Below are positions 29,792-39,143 of a stretch of 64,000 nucleotides of DNA, piece after piece. The notes under the pieces are model-generated. The model was given only the letters and a program-made list of their open reading frames with translations. It ran no database searches and was not told the DNA's origin. Source of the stretch: a virus. A program made the position numbers and the translations under genes. The stretch covers positions 44,422-108,421 of IMG/VR virus record IMGVR_UViG_3300021130_000224; one strand, given 5' to 3'. The first letter of the stretch is position 1. Each line of letters opens with the position of its first letter.

Positions 29792-32700
29792 ATGGCAATC
29801 TGGGGTACTGACTGTGGCCGGGTAAAACTTTCCGGTAAAATGATCAAATCTGTTTCTGCTAAAAACGGAAATGAATCAAAATTGTATAAAGATATATTAG
29901 AACAGCTTGATACTTTACCAAAAGAAGAAGTTGATCAGCTCAGAAAATCTTTTAAAGATTGGGAAGGGGATATTGTAGGAGATGTTGATAACAAGCGACA
30001 TCTGGCTTTAGCATTATATGCTAAAACAAATAGTCCAAATTTTAAAAATGAGTTCAAAGGACAATTTGATAACAACAATGAACCTGTGTCAAAAGATGCA
30101 TTAGATATTCTTTTAAAGAAAAATGAAGAACTACAAGAACAAAAAGTAGAATCAGAGGATATATATAAACAACTGCCTACAGAAAAGGAGGAAACAAAAC
30201 CATCAAAAGCATCTGAAGTAACAGTTGATGAGTTTAAAGAATTTTTGAAACGTGCAGGTATACCATTGAATGAAATGGTTAAAGGTAGGGTTGATGAAAA
30301 TGGTAATCCTATTACTCCTGAAAATGCTGCTTATATTTCGGAAAGACTTGTAAATGTTATTGATGGTGAACAAGCAACAGCATTACCAGAAGAGGCATCT
30401 CACCATGCTGTTCAGTATATAAAAATACATGACCCTAAGTTATTCAAAGCAATGATGAATAAGGTGGGTAATTATAATTTATATGGAGAGATTGCTGAAC
30501 AGTACAAAAATGATTCTGCTTATAAATTAGAAGATGGTAAACCAAATATTCCAAAAATCAAGGAAGAAACCTTAACAAGGTTATTTGTTGAGAATGTTAT
30601 TAAAATTAAAGAAGGTAGTACTGAAAAACCGGAACTTGTTGCACAAACTCAAACTTGGTGGAAACAAGTAATTGAATCATTACGTAGCTTCTTTAATACC
30701 GGTTCTTTTGATCCGTTCAGAAAAGCAGCAAAACAATTTGTTGAAAAAGAAGGTGCTTTTTCAGATGAGAATGTAAAAAACAAAGTTGATCAATTAAAAG
30801 ATTGGAAATCAAGTGAAAACTTTAAAGACTTTTCTACAAACACAATAGAAAACTTTAAGGGTGTTGTTGAACAAGTACCTGATCATACTGCTATTGTTAC
30901 TCATGGTACTGTAATATCATTACTTAAAACCTGGAAGGATAATAAATACCAGGATGGAGAAGTATCAATGGATGTTTTCCAAAAACAAGAAATTAACAAT
31001 GGTCACATTGAAGAGATAGATTATAACGGTAAAAAGATATTTCTTGTTCGTCATGGTGAATCAGAAGCAAATGTTGATGATGTAGAATCAACTGATAATA
31101 CCCCTCTTACCCAAAAAGGTAAAGAAGATGCAATGAAGGTTGCTCAAGAGCTTCGTGATAAAGGTATTGTCAAAATTGTATCTACTGAAACAGACAGGAC
31201 AAAAGGAACTGCAGAAATTATCAGAAAAGAATTAGGACTCTCTGACAAGTTTGCTCAGGTAGATAAACAGAAAGCTACTTTTGATGCTATTGTTGCAACT
31301 CTTAATAAGATCAAAAAAGAAGTTACTGCTGATGAGAACTACTACTTAAATGTAGAAAAGAATAAAAAGGTTCAGAATAGAATAACCGATAGAGCACAAC
31401 GTATAGTAGATGCTGCTTTTGGCGACAGAGAAATAAGTGAAGAACAGCGTAAAGAATGGGATCAAAAAGCTGCTACAGGTAGTGCAGGTCATGATGATAT
31501 TGCTAATATCTTCTCAAGGTATATTGATAAAACAACCGGTTTTGTAAGAAAGAAAAATGGTCAGTTTGCACCATTAGATATGGAGGGTTACGTTTCTAAA
31601 ATAAACCCAGATAACGATGATTATTATAGCATGCTTGAAAAGATGATGCGAGATGTCATTAGTGAATACCCTGAAAATACCAGGTTTATATGGGAAACAC
31701 CTATTTATAATGAACTTACTGATGAAGCAGGTACTCCTGACTTTCTTGCTATTCTTCCTGATGGTACTGTAGACAATCTTGACTGGAAGTTTCTTGATAT
31801 TAAGGATAATGTAAAGGATATAGCCAAATATAAAAAGAAAGCATTCAATGTTCAAATGAAAGGCTATGCCGAAATACTTCGTAATTCTTATGGTGTAGAA
31901 AAAATAGGTAGAAGCAGAATCATGCCTATACAAGCAAAGTACAAATTTGATGACATTACAGGTCAAAAAATATTTGCCGGCATAGAGATTGCCAATAGTG
32001 AAGACAACTATAAAGGGGAAAAAAGAGACTATCTTATTCCTCTCCCATCTGAAGTAGAAACAGTAAGAGAAAACTCAGAAATACAAGATCAAGTTGAGAA
32101 AATGAATAAACTTCTTGATCAGCTTTCTAAACAGAAAAAAGAAGAAATTAGCGAAGACAAAAAAAGAACTTATGAGCAAAGAATTGCAGAGGTTATGAAA
32201 GCAATTCGTTATGCTCAGGTAAAAAAAGATGCAACATCTGCAGTAGAATCTATTAGTGGTTACCTAAATGAAATAGGCCCTAAGTTTAAAGAATACATGA
32301 AGATATTTGAAGAAGGTAAGGAGTCTCAATATACACTTAGTGACTTAAATAGAATGGCAGATGAAGTGTACCGTTCTTATGAATATCTTGCTCCTTTTTA
32401 CAACCTTGAGCACGTATATAAAGATCCGGAAACAAAAGCAATGCTTTATGATCTATCTTACAGAATAAGTGAGGCAGGTAAATATATGGATAAACTAAGT
32501 GCTTTACTTATAGAAAAAGGTGTAGCAAATAGATTTAATCTTTTTGGTGTAGCAGGTACTGATCCTATGACAGGTAAACCATTTGCTGACCAATTAGTAA
32601 GTTGGGGTAAAAAGCTTTGGACTACAAGTGCTAATGCAAAAACAAGAGCCGGTCAATTATTTCATCATGTAAGAGATTTGGTTTATCAAAAATCAACTTT

Positions 32701-35299
32701 TAAAAATATGGAAGTGCAAGATGGATACGATAAAATTGCACAACCTGTTTTAGAATGGGTAAAGAAAAGGTCCAGAAAAGAACTTGACAAATTACTATTA
32801 AAGCAAGGTAAAGATCAATGGGGGCTTCATGATAAATACTCAAAAGAGTTTGATACTAAACTTCAGAAAGCCCAGAAAGATGGAGACCTTAATTGGATAG
32901 TTGACAACATAAAGTTAAAAGACTACATGATTGATTATGAAGAAAGGTTTAATAAATACATGAAATGGGCTACTGAGTATTTTTCTAACTATACTGATAA
33001 TACCAGTAGAAATGAACAACTTCTTGAAGAAGCTAAAACAGACTTTCAAAAGAAGTATGATATCAAAGCTTATCCTAAAACTGCTATTGCTATATCCAAT
33101 GATAGATTAAAGCGATTTCCTACAGATACTTGGTTTTCAAATGAGTACAAGGAACTAAATAAATCTGAAAATGCACCTCTTCTTGAAATGTATAATTACA
33201 TGCAAAAAAGGTTTAAAGAAGCTCATGATATAGGTATATTGGATCATAACTATATGCATTTTATACCAATGGCACCAAATTCATTTGTTGAAACTGTAAC
33301 ATGGGGAGATAATAAATTTAAGAATATTATTAGAAACATAGGCTCATCTGTTACATTGCGACCATTTGATGCCGGTTATACTAATCCTATTACAAAAGAA
33401 CCTGAAGACAAGCTGCTTGCAAGATATGTATCTGATTTGTCATCAAGAGATGCTGAAGGCAAAAAAGACTATTCTAATTTATCAAGAGATGTACTTTCCT
33501 TAATGCCATTATTTAACCTTGAGATGGTAAAGTATGAGTATGCTAAAGACATAGAAGGCATCGTTAAACTTCTGCTCAAGGTAGAAAAGAATAAACCTGT
33601 TCTACGTACTAACTCTTGGGGAGAACCTGTAGTAAAAGAAGGAAGAGTGCAAATGATGGATAGTCCTGAAAATTATGAGCACCTAAGAAAAATGATAGAC
33701 TCTCATTTTTATGGAAAATCAGGTTCAGATGATCAGAAAGGATGGGGCTTTAAGTTTGATTATAACGGTATGGCTAATAAAGTAAATAAATTTATGGGTT
33801 CTGATGTAATGCCTTTATCTGAAGATGAAAAGGTATTTGTTTCTTTTCCAAAACTTATTGAAACAGTAAATAGAAATCTTACAATTAAAGCACTGGGCGT
33901 TAATCCATTTAGTGCATTATCTAACTATTTTGGTGGTAATTTCCAGGCATGGATAAATACAGGAGAAGTAGAAAGAGATGATTTTGATTTTGCAAAAGTT
34001 CTAATTGGAAAAAATAACTTTTTAGCTACTGAAGAAACTAAAGTCATAGGTGGTCTCATGCAGTATTTTTCCCCTTTTACTGCTGAAGAAACAAATGAAA
34101 ATGCAAGAAAATATAGCCTTAATGATTGGAATAAATGGTTATCTACTCATACATTAATGACCATGATGAGAGGCAGTGATCATTCGGTTGAAATGGTGAC
34201 ATCTTTGGCACTTATGAAAAACCTTATGGTTGTAGATGGTAAGTTAGTTAATATATGGTCTCATTTAAAAGAGAAATATAACTACTCATCTATTTACAGC
34301 ATGGAGTCACCACAAGCAAGAAAAGCTATTATTGATAAAATGAAAGCAGAGTATAAAGATCTAAAAGAAAAAAATTCCATTGTAAAAACTTCTAAAATAG
34401 TAGATGGTAAAATAGAAATACCCGGTCTTATCAAAAACGATACATCTATATTCACTGCAAGAGCCAAAATGCAGAAAATGGTAATGGATGCATTAGGTAA
34501 TAGAACTCCTTATCAGAAAATGCAAATTGATCAAAACATTTTTGGTGCATCACTTATGGTATTTCATCACTGGATACCACCATTAGTAAACACCAGGTTT
34601 GATAATTTACAATATGTTGCAAGTGCTCAAACTTACAAGTGGGGGAGATGGAAAATGTTAGGTGCAGCATTGCATGAAAAAGGCATAGGTGCATTTGGTC
34701 ATCTTATTTCACATCTTAGTAATAGTGATGAAGATATTATCGCAACTGCAAAAGCTTTGTATCAAAAGAAAAGGCAAGAATTTTTACAAACCGGTGAAAT
34801 AAGCAATTTTGATAAAAACATGACAGAAGCTGATTTTATAGACATGTATAAGAAAAACATGGAAGCCAATTTTATTGATGCATTGTCTACACTTTCTCTT
34901 ATATCAGCATATTATGCAGCAACTGCAATGGCACCTGATAAAGATAAAAAAGGAAGAGGTTGGTACAAAGCATCTTTAAAAATGTTAGACAAGTTTTCAG
35001 ATGAGCTTGCATTCTTCTATTCACCTGCTTCGTTTTATAGACTTGTAGGTAATGCAAAGTTACCAATAGTAAATACTGCTCTTAATACTTATAAGTTTTT
35101 AAAAGCTGCAGGTAAAGAACTTTATTATGATGCAAAAGGTGATAAAGAAGCTGCTGAGAAAAATAAAGTTTTAAACCGTGTAATAAACGAAGTACCTCTT
35201 ATAAATCAAGTAGTTAACTTTTGGACAATGTTTGATGACGATCTGTCAGTAGAAATAAAAGGTAAAGTTACTCCTGATGATCCTAACAAACCATTATAA
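29792..35299 (+). CDS. 1835-aa virion polyprotein with permuted histidine phosphatase and PD-(D/E)XK nuclease
   Basis: Residues about 205-215 carry LPEEASHHAV, a motif of unknown role. Residues 340-372 read like the C-terminal half of a histidine phosphatase (ENFKDF 342-347, VTHG with H371). After about 45 residues comes the N-terminal half: FLVRHGESEAN (R420, H421, G422, E423), a LTxxG turn and STETDRTKGTAEII (R469, T470). The normal order is the reverse. Residues about 590-710 look like a RecB/Cas4-type PD-(D/E)XK nuclease: GTPDFLAIL (D650), LDWKF (D664, K666) and QMKGYAEIL (Q688, Y692). The remaining 1100 residues are mainly helical and unassigned; several hydrophobic segments near the C-terminus (for example LSLISAYYAATAM) suggest membrane contact. 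Position downstream of the RNAP polyprotein fits a virion/ejected protein. I infer delivery into the host together with the polymerase. Confidence 0.75.
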   Translation: MAIWGTDCGRVKLSGKMIKSVSAKNGNESKLYKDILEQLDTLPKEEVDQLRKSFKDWEGDIVGDVDNKRHLALALYAKTNSPNFKNEFKGQFDNNNEPVSKDALDILLKKNEELQEQKVESEDIYKQLPTEKEETKPSKASEVTVDEFKEFLKRAGIPLNEMVKGRVDENGNPITPENAAYISERLVNVIDGEQATALPEEASHHAVQYIKIHDPKLFKAMMNKVGNYNLYGEIAEQYKNDSAYKLEDGKPNIPKIKEETLTRLFVENVIKIKEGSTEKPELVAQTQTWWKQVIESLRSFFNTGSFDPFRKAAKQFVEKEGAFSDENVKNKVDQLKDWKSSENFKDFSTNTIENFKGVVEQVPDHTAIVTHGTVISLLKTWKDNKYQDGEVSMDVFQKQEINNGHIEEIDYNGKKIFLVRHGESEANVDDVESTDNTPLTQKGKEDAMKVAQELRDKGIVKIVSTETDRTKGTAEIIRKELGLSDKFAQVDKQKATFDAIVATLNKIKKEVTADENYYLNVEKNKKVQNRITDRAQRIVDAAFGDREISEEQRKEWDQKAATGSAGHDDIANIFSRYIDKTTGFVRKKNGQFAPLDMEGYVSKINPDNDDYYSMLEKMMRDVISEYPENTRFIWETPIYNELTDEAGTPDFLAILPDGTVDNLDWKFLDIKDNVKDIAKYKKKAFNVQMKGYAEILRNSYGVEKIGRSRIMPIQAKYKFDDITGQKIFAGIEIANSEDNYKGEKRDYLIPLPSEVETVRENSEIQDQVEKMNKLLDQLSKQKKEEISEDKKRTYEQRIAEVMKAIRYAQVKKDATSAVESISGYLNEIGPKFKEYMKIFEEGKESQYTLSDLNRMADEVYRSYEYLAPFYNLEHVYKDPETKAMLYDLSYRISEAGKYMDKLSALLIEKGVANRFNLFGVAGTDPMTGKPFADQLVSWGKKLWTTSANAKTRAGQLFHHVRDLVYQKSTFKNMEVQDGYDKIAQPVLEWVKKRSRKELDKLLLKQGKDQWGLHDKYSKEFDTKLQKAQKDGDLNWIVDNIKLKDYMIDYEERFNKYMKWATEYFSNYTDNTSRNEQLLEEAKTDFQKKYDIKAYPKTAIAISNDRLKRFPTDTWFSNEYKELNKSENAPLLEMYNYMQKRFKEAHDIGILDHNYMHFIPMAPNSFVETVTWGDNKFKNIIRNIGSSVTLRPFDAGYTNPITKEPEDKLLARYVSDLSSRDAEGKKDYSNLSRDVLSLMPLFNLEMVKYEYAKDIEGIVKLLLKVEKNKPVLRTNSWGEPVVKEGRVQMMDSPENYEHLRKMIDSHFYGKSGSDDQKGWGFKFDYNGMANKVNKFMGSDVMPLSEDEKVFVSFPKLIETVNRNLTIKALGVNPFSALSNYFGGNFQAWINTGEVERDDFDFAKVLIGKNNFLATEETKVIGGLMQYFSPFTAEETNENARKYSLNDWNKWLSTHTLMTMMRGSDHSVEMVTSLALMKNLMVVDGKLVNIWSHLKEKYNYSSIYSMESPQARKAIIDKMKAEYKDLKEKNSIVKTSKIVDGKIEIPGLIKNDTSIFTARAKMQKMVMDALGNRTPYQKMQIDQNIFGASLMVFHHWIPPLVNTRFDNLQYVASAQTYKWGRWKMLGAALHEKGIGAFGHLISHLSNSDEDIIATAKALYQKKRQEFLQTGEISNFDKNMTEADFIDMYKKNMEANFIDALSTLSLISAYYAATAMAPDKDKKGRGWYKASLKMLDKFSDELAFFYSPASFYRLVGNAKLPIVNTALNTYKFLKAAGKELYYDAKGDKEAAEKNKVLNRVINEVPLINQVVNFWTMFDDDLSVEIKGKVTPDDPNKPL

Positions 35300-35328
35300 A
35301 CGGCATATAGAAATCGAATTATTTTAAA

Positions 35329-35383
35329 TTACCTATTGTTTGCATCAAGGTAGCCATTACTTTTACACTGCGGTTACCTATTG
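35329..35383 (+). repeat. Short direct repeat TTACCTATTG in the gap before the tail-like genes
   Basis: TTACCTATTG occurs at 35329-35338 and 35374-35383 in the 112-bp non-coding gap between the 1835-aa gene and the next ORF. The 45-bp spacing could reflect a promoter or regulator site for the downstream structural genes, but two copies are weak evidence. No hairpin terminator is obvious here. Confidence 0.3.
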
Positions 35384-35411
35384 AAGACGATAGTTTTCTT
35401 TACCTCTTAAA

Positions 35412-35798
35412 ATGTTAAATTGTATGGACTACGGACCAATACAACCAGGAACCAAATCTACCCTTAATGGGATGAGACCAACTCTCAGATCCTCTGAAGA
35501 GTCAAAGTTCCTCTGGTTACTTATCGAAGAAGTTAAAAGGCTCAATGGGGCTCTACATAACGTATTCACATCTGCTCCGGCAGCGTTTACAGTAGGTACA
35601 ACCACAGGTGCTCCAACAAACGGTGTATCGTCTTGGACAATTACTACAATTAATGTGATTGGAAAGAATCCTGTATTCTTACTTAATGGTACTCCGAAAG
35701 CAGCAGGTGTAGATTATACTTTTAATAATGCAACAGGAATCATGACCTTGAGCAGTGGTACATTTGCTACGGCCCAGGTATGGACAGTAATATATTAA
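35412..35798 (+). CDS. Small beta-rich structural protein (128 aa)
   Basis: The N-terminal 50 residues look helical (SSEESKFLWLLIEEVKRLN). The rest is Thr/Ala/Gly-rich beta sequence (GVDYTFNNATGIMTLSSG) of the sort seen in phage fibre, head-decoration or adaptor proteins. A second in-frame ATG at 35424 (MDYGPIQPG) could be the real start, since neither has a clear ribosome binding site. I cannot name the family. It begins a run of four small structural-looking genes interrupted by a glycosyltransferase. Confidence 0.55.
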   Translation: MLNCMDYGPIQPGTKSTLNGMRPTLRSSEESKFLWLLIEEVKRLNGALHNVFTSAPAAFTVGTTTGAPTNGVSSWTITTINVIGKNPVFLLNGTPKAAGVDYTFNNATGIMTLSSGTFATAQVWTVIY

Positions 35799-35819
35799 TA
35801 ACTTTTAAAAAATAAAGCA

Positions 35820-36221
35820 ATGACAAACCAATTTAGTAACAATGATCTTTACCTGAAGTCAACAGGTCCGATTACGTCAAATAATCCTGTAGCAGGTGTA
35901 GGTTATGCAACAGGTGCAGGTGCTGCAAACGCAGGGGTAGCAAGAACAGGTACAACTGCAATTTCAAATACCTTAACGGGTTCAATTACTTTAGCAGCCG
36001 GTGCAGGAAGTGCGACTCCTGCAACTATTACACTGACCAATACTGCAATTGCAGCTACTGATGTGATAGTAGTTAACCAAAAGTCAGGCTCAAATCTGTA
36101 TGAAACATTTGTAACAGCAGTAGGTACAGGTACATTTAACCTTACTTTCTTTACTACAGGTGGTACAACTTCAGATAGCCCTGTATTTAACTTTGCTGTA
36201 ATTAAGGGTGTTACTTCATAG
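35820..36221 (+). CDS. Small Ala/Thr/Gly-rich structural protein (133 aa)
   Basis: Composition is dominated by Ala, Thr, Gly, Ser and Val, with hardly any charge. Alternating beta-type patterns such as ATPATITLTNTAIAATDVIVVNQ and a terminal FNFAVIKGVTS resemble phage head-fibre or decoration domains. I see no signal peptide and no catalytic motif. It follows the 128-aa gene by 21 bases. Function inferred only from composition and place. Confidence 0.55.
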   Translation: MTNQFSNNDLYLKSTGPITSNNPVAGVGYATGAGAANAGVARTGTTAISNTLTGSITLAAGAGSATPATITLTNTAIAATDVIVVNQKSGSNLYETFVTAVGTGTFNLTFFTTGGTTSDSPVFNFAVIKGVTS

Positions 36222-36256
36222 TAACTTCAGCAATTCGATTTTAAAACAACTACATA

Positions 36257-37285
36257 TTGAAAAAGGTAACGATACTTATCTCAGTACCCTTTGACCTGTA
36301 TTTTGCCTCGGAAATAGAAGTACAGTGTCACAACTTTAGAAAGTTTGGGTACAGTTCAGCTCTCCAGGTCATTGTTTATGAAACCGGTGAGAATACATAC
36401 AGGGAATACTGGGATAGATTGGCAGAAAGGTATAAGGAGGTTAAGTTCTTCTTCTACAGCGATGATAGCATTCAACATATAGTGAAAGCATATCCTCCTT
36501 ATATCCGGCCATTCTGCTTTCAAAAGCATTGGATGGCACATCCGGAACTTAAAGATTATACCATAATCTACCTTGATGGTGATGTAATATTTAGCAAGCA
36601 CTTGGATTTTTCAAAGTATATTAACGATGACATTTGTTATATGTCAAGGACAAAATATATTGATGCTAATTATTTTGCCGATAAGCGAAAAGATGTACTA
36701 CCATTCAGACTTGCTGATTACGATAAAGTTGATGTGCTTGGAAACATGGCAGCAATTGCAGGTATAAGTAAACAAACTGTAATTGACAATATCGAGAACA
36801 CAGGAGGCTGTCAGTATATTCTAAAAGATATAACTGCTGATTTCTGGGCCGAGCTTGGTGATATGTGCATACAAATAAGTATGTACGCAAAAGACATCAA
36901 CAGACAGTTTTTTTCGAGCGAAGATAAAGGCTTTCAATCCTGGGCTCTTGGTGATATGTGTGGACTACTGTGGCTTCTTTGGAAGCAAGGTAAAGAAACA
37001 CGATGTCCGGAAGAACTTGGTTTTAGTTGGTCAAGCAATCCAATAGCAGAGTATGACAAGTATGCATTCTTTCACAACGCCGGTGTAATTAAAAACTACA
37101 TGGAGTTACATGGTGAAAAACGAAAGTTGTTTAACAAGAATGATTTACGTTTTAGATCAAATACTCTTACCTTTTTCGATTTGGAATATGAGGGTATATC
37201 CGAAGATTACTGTAGCATCATGTATGTAAAAGCAATCAAGGAAGTTAAAAACCCAATTTGCAAAACAAACAAATTATTATACTAA
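36257..37285 (+). CDS. GT-A-type glycosyltransferase
   Basis: This 342-aa protein opens with a short beta strand (MKKVTILISVPFDLYF) and contains TIIYLDGDVIF, whose D107-G-D109 is the DxD motif that binds the metal and sugar nucleotide in GT-A glycosyltransferases. FFHNAGV near residue 275 resembles a C-terminal acceptor/metal loop of that fold. The start is TTG at 36257, because no suitable in-frame ATG lies nearby and the strand-1 sequence begins right there. It is embedded among structural genes, so modification of virion proteins or of the host surface is possible. The sugar and acceptor cannot be told from the sequence. Confidence 0.7.
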   Translation: MKKVTILISVPFDLYFASEIEVQCHNFRKFGYSSALQVIVYETGENTYREYWDRLAERYKEVKFFFYSDDSIQHIVKAYPPYIRPFCFQKHWMAHPELKDYTIIYLDGDVIFSKHLDFSKYINDDICYMSRTKYIDANYFADKRKDVLPFRLADYDKVDVLGNMAAIAGISKQTVIDNIENTGGCQYILKDITADFWAELGDMCIQISMYAKDINRQFFSSEDKGFQSWALGDMCGLLWLLWKQGKETRCPEELGFSWSSNPIAEYDKYAFFHNAGVIKNYMELHGEKRKLFNKNDLRFRSNTLTFFDLEYEGISEDYCSIMYVKAIKEVKNPICKTNKLLY

Positions 37286-37300
37286 CAAAATTTTAATATC

Positions 37301-37783
37301 ATGAACTATTCAGATAGAACCAAACTGAGACTTTGGGTCAGATTGGATGCCAATGGAGATGTAATTCCGGGCAGTGAACAATACCGTCCTATTGGAGTAA
37401 CTCCTAAGAATGGTAAATGGAGAATGGTGAAAGGTAGTTATTGTTGCGGAGCAGGTGATGCTATCATAATATTTACCAATACTACTGCAAGTGCAAATAT
37501 TACAGCTATCTCTACTGCAGATAATGTAATTAACTGGACTGGTACATTGGCAAATAATGGAATGATTGCTTTTGTTATACCTAATGGATATGATGAAACA
37601 TTTACTGTTACAACAAGTGCTTATTCAGGTAGAACATTTACTACTTCTGTTTCACAACAGAATGTAGAAGGAACTGCTACAATATCTCCACCAACTGCTT
37701 CTCCGTATTCACTAATAGGATTAACAACTGTAATTACTACAAACGTAGCACCTGGTGCACAATTCTCAGTTATACTTTCATAA
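37301..37783 (+). CDS. Structural beta-sandwich-like protein (160 aa)
   Basis: The first 50 residues carry LRLWVRLDANGDVIPGSEQYRP and a YCCGAG pair of cysteines. The remainder is Thr/Ala/Ser/Asn-rich beta sequence ending SVILS, resembling phage head-fibre or tail-adhesin domains. No enzymatic motif is visible. It follows the glycosyltransferase by 15 bases and precedes the membrane-protein pair, so it may be the last structural gene of the late operon. Confidence 0.55.
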   Translation: MNYSDRTKLRLWVRLDANGDVIPGSEQYRPIGVTPKNGKWRMVKGSYCCGAGDAIIIFTNTTASANITAISTADNVINWTGTLANNGMIAFVIPNGYDETFTVTTSAYSGRTFTTSVSQQNVEGTATISPPTASPYSLIGLTTVITTNVAPGAQFSVILS

Positions 37784-37794
37784 TTATTCAAACG

Positions 37795-38103
37795 ATGCCT
37801 ACACTTAAAACAAGTATTGACTACAGTAAGGCGTTTACATGGTTATTGGGTATTACCCTTGCTTTCTTTTCATGGTTTGGAAAAGTTGCCTATGAGAAAC
37901 TCAATTCTATAGATGCCAAAGTTGAAACACTATTGGTTCAGAATGGAATCCAGAAGACCGAAATAGATAACTTGAAAGAACAGATCAAAGAAATAAATCC
38001 TTACAAGAATAACAATGACAAAACCGTTGCTGTTATTCATCAAGAAGCAATATTACCAGATCAAACAGAGCTAAAGAAAAAGTATTCTTTAGTATCTAAA
38101 TAA
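37795..38103 (+). CDS. Small membrane protein with coiled coil (lysis-type candidate)
   Basis: These 102 aa contain one hydrophobic helix near the N-terminus (FTWLLGITLAFFSWFG, about 14-29). A coiled-coil-like segment follows (LNSIDAKVETLLVQNGIQKTEIDNLKEQIKEI), then a hydrophilic tail. A single TM helix followed by a coil is the layout of phage i-spanin or holin-associated proteins, and of haemolysin XhlA-like proteins. The next gene is also a membrane protein with a spanin-like layout, and the pair closes the late operon. A lysis role is inferred. Confidence 0.6.
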   Translation: MPTLKTSIDYSKAFTWLLGITLAFFSWFGKVAYEKLNSIDAKVETLLVQNGIQKTEIDNLKEQIKEINPYKNNNDKTVAVIHQEAILPDQTELKKKYSLVSK

Positions 38104-38115
38104 AATAAATTACAT

Positions 38116-38820
38116 ATGGTAGCATTACAATGGTTGAAAAAATACCTTAAAGACTTTACATGGAAAGACTTTGGATATGTTGCAATTATTGTAGTGCTAT
38201 TTATTTGTAGTATAAGAAGCTGTCATTCTGACCCCGGGCCAATCCCGGTAGTCCCACCGGCTTACAAGCCAACTAAGCAGAAAACAGACAAAAAGGGAAC
38301 AGAGTACACTCAAGTAACTGGGACTCTTTACACACCTGAGCAAATGAAACACATGGTGGATTCTATTGCAAAGGCCCTAGGGGTTAAACCTGGGGGTGTC
38401 ACTGGGGTTACAGGTACAACAACTATTATTGATACACATGCCCACACTACGAAAACTGTCTACGTTGATACGTTCACTCACACAATTGCTGACAGTATCT
38501 CTACGAAAGATTACTTTTTATCTTACCACGGGAATTATGCAACACGAGTTGGTGATTTCCATATGCAGCTTTCTCCTGATACTGCTACTTATGTTAGTGT
38601 TGTTACTAAGCAATTGCTCCGGCCCGACAAATACGAAGTCAAGATCTACCATACCAACAAACTATTTGAGCCACAACAAGGATACAGTTATACCAGTACC
38701 GCACCGAAGACGATTGCAGTCATCGGTCCCCTTTTAGGAATGGGATATAATGGTAAAATTTTACCGGTAATTGGTATAGGTATCACATTTAATTTAGTAG
38801 GAATCAAGAAAAAGAAATAA
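38116..38820 (+). CDS. Membrane-anchored spanin-like protein (DUF6808-like)
   Basis: The 234 residues hold a short basic N-terminus and one TM helix (about 20-33, YVAIIVVLFICSI) with Cys 31 and 36 near its end. A Pro-rich linker (DPGPIPVVPPAYKP) and a Thr/Asp-rich beta region follow, then a hydrophobic C-terminal strand segment (TIAVIGPLLGMGYNGKILPVIGIGITFNLVGIKKKK). The arrangement resembles DUF6808 proteins common in Bacteroidota phages. An envelope or lysis role is inferred from topology and from the preceding membrane gene. Its stop overlaps the next start (TAATG). Confidence 0.6.
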   Translation: MVALQWLKKYLKDFTWKDFGYVAIIVVLFICSIRSCHSDPGPIPVVPPAYKPTKQKTDKKGTEYTQVTGTLYTPEQMKHMVDSIAKALGVKPGGVTGVTGTTTIIDTHAHTTKTVYVDTFTHTIADSISTKDYFLSYHGNYATRVGDFHMQLSPDTATYVSVVTKQLLRPDKYEVKIYHTNKLFEPQQGYSYTSTAPKTIAVIGPLLGMGYNGKILPVIGIGITFNLVGIKKKK

Positions 38821-39134
38821 TGTCGGCAGTCGAATACATAGGGGAGCACATGCTCACTGATAACGAGCTTGAGATATTTAATCTTATGTTCTCGATCCTC
38901 TATTATTCTGATCCTGCATATAAGGCAACTATTTTTAAGAAAGATGACGAGATTATTGGGCACATCACTCCATCAAGGTCGGAAAATAAACAGGCTATTA
39001 TAGACAATCTGTTATTCTTTAATAGAGTAATTAAATTAAGAGTTAGATATAGTTCATCATTAGCAATTAGTAAAAAAGTTTCTTTTAGGATACCTTTGGA
39101 AAAATCCAAATCTTCAGTACCTTTACACTCTTAA
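38820..39134 (+). CDS. Hypothetical protein (104 aa)
   Basis: The ATG shares a base with the stop of the spanin-like gene, supporting translation. The first half looks helical (LTDNELEIFNLMFSILYYS); the second half is basic and strand-like (VIKLRVRYSSSLAISKKVSFRIPL). I do not recognise the family. Confidence 0.5.
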   Translation: MSAVEYIGEHMLTDNELEIFNLMFSILYYSDPAYKATIFKKDDEIIGHITPSRSENKQAIIDNLLFFNRVIKLRVRYSSSLAISKKVSFRIPLEKSKSSVPLHS

Positions 39135-39143
39135 AAACTACAT

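Noticed and set aside
30400-30440. Metallopeptidase assignment for LPEEASHHAV in the 1835-aa protein
   Set aside because: It is not HExxH, and I cannot see a complete ligand set. Reported only as a motif of unknown role.
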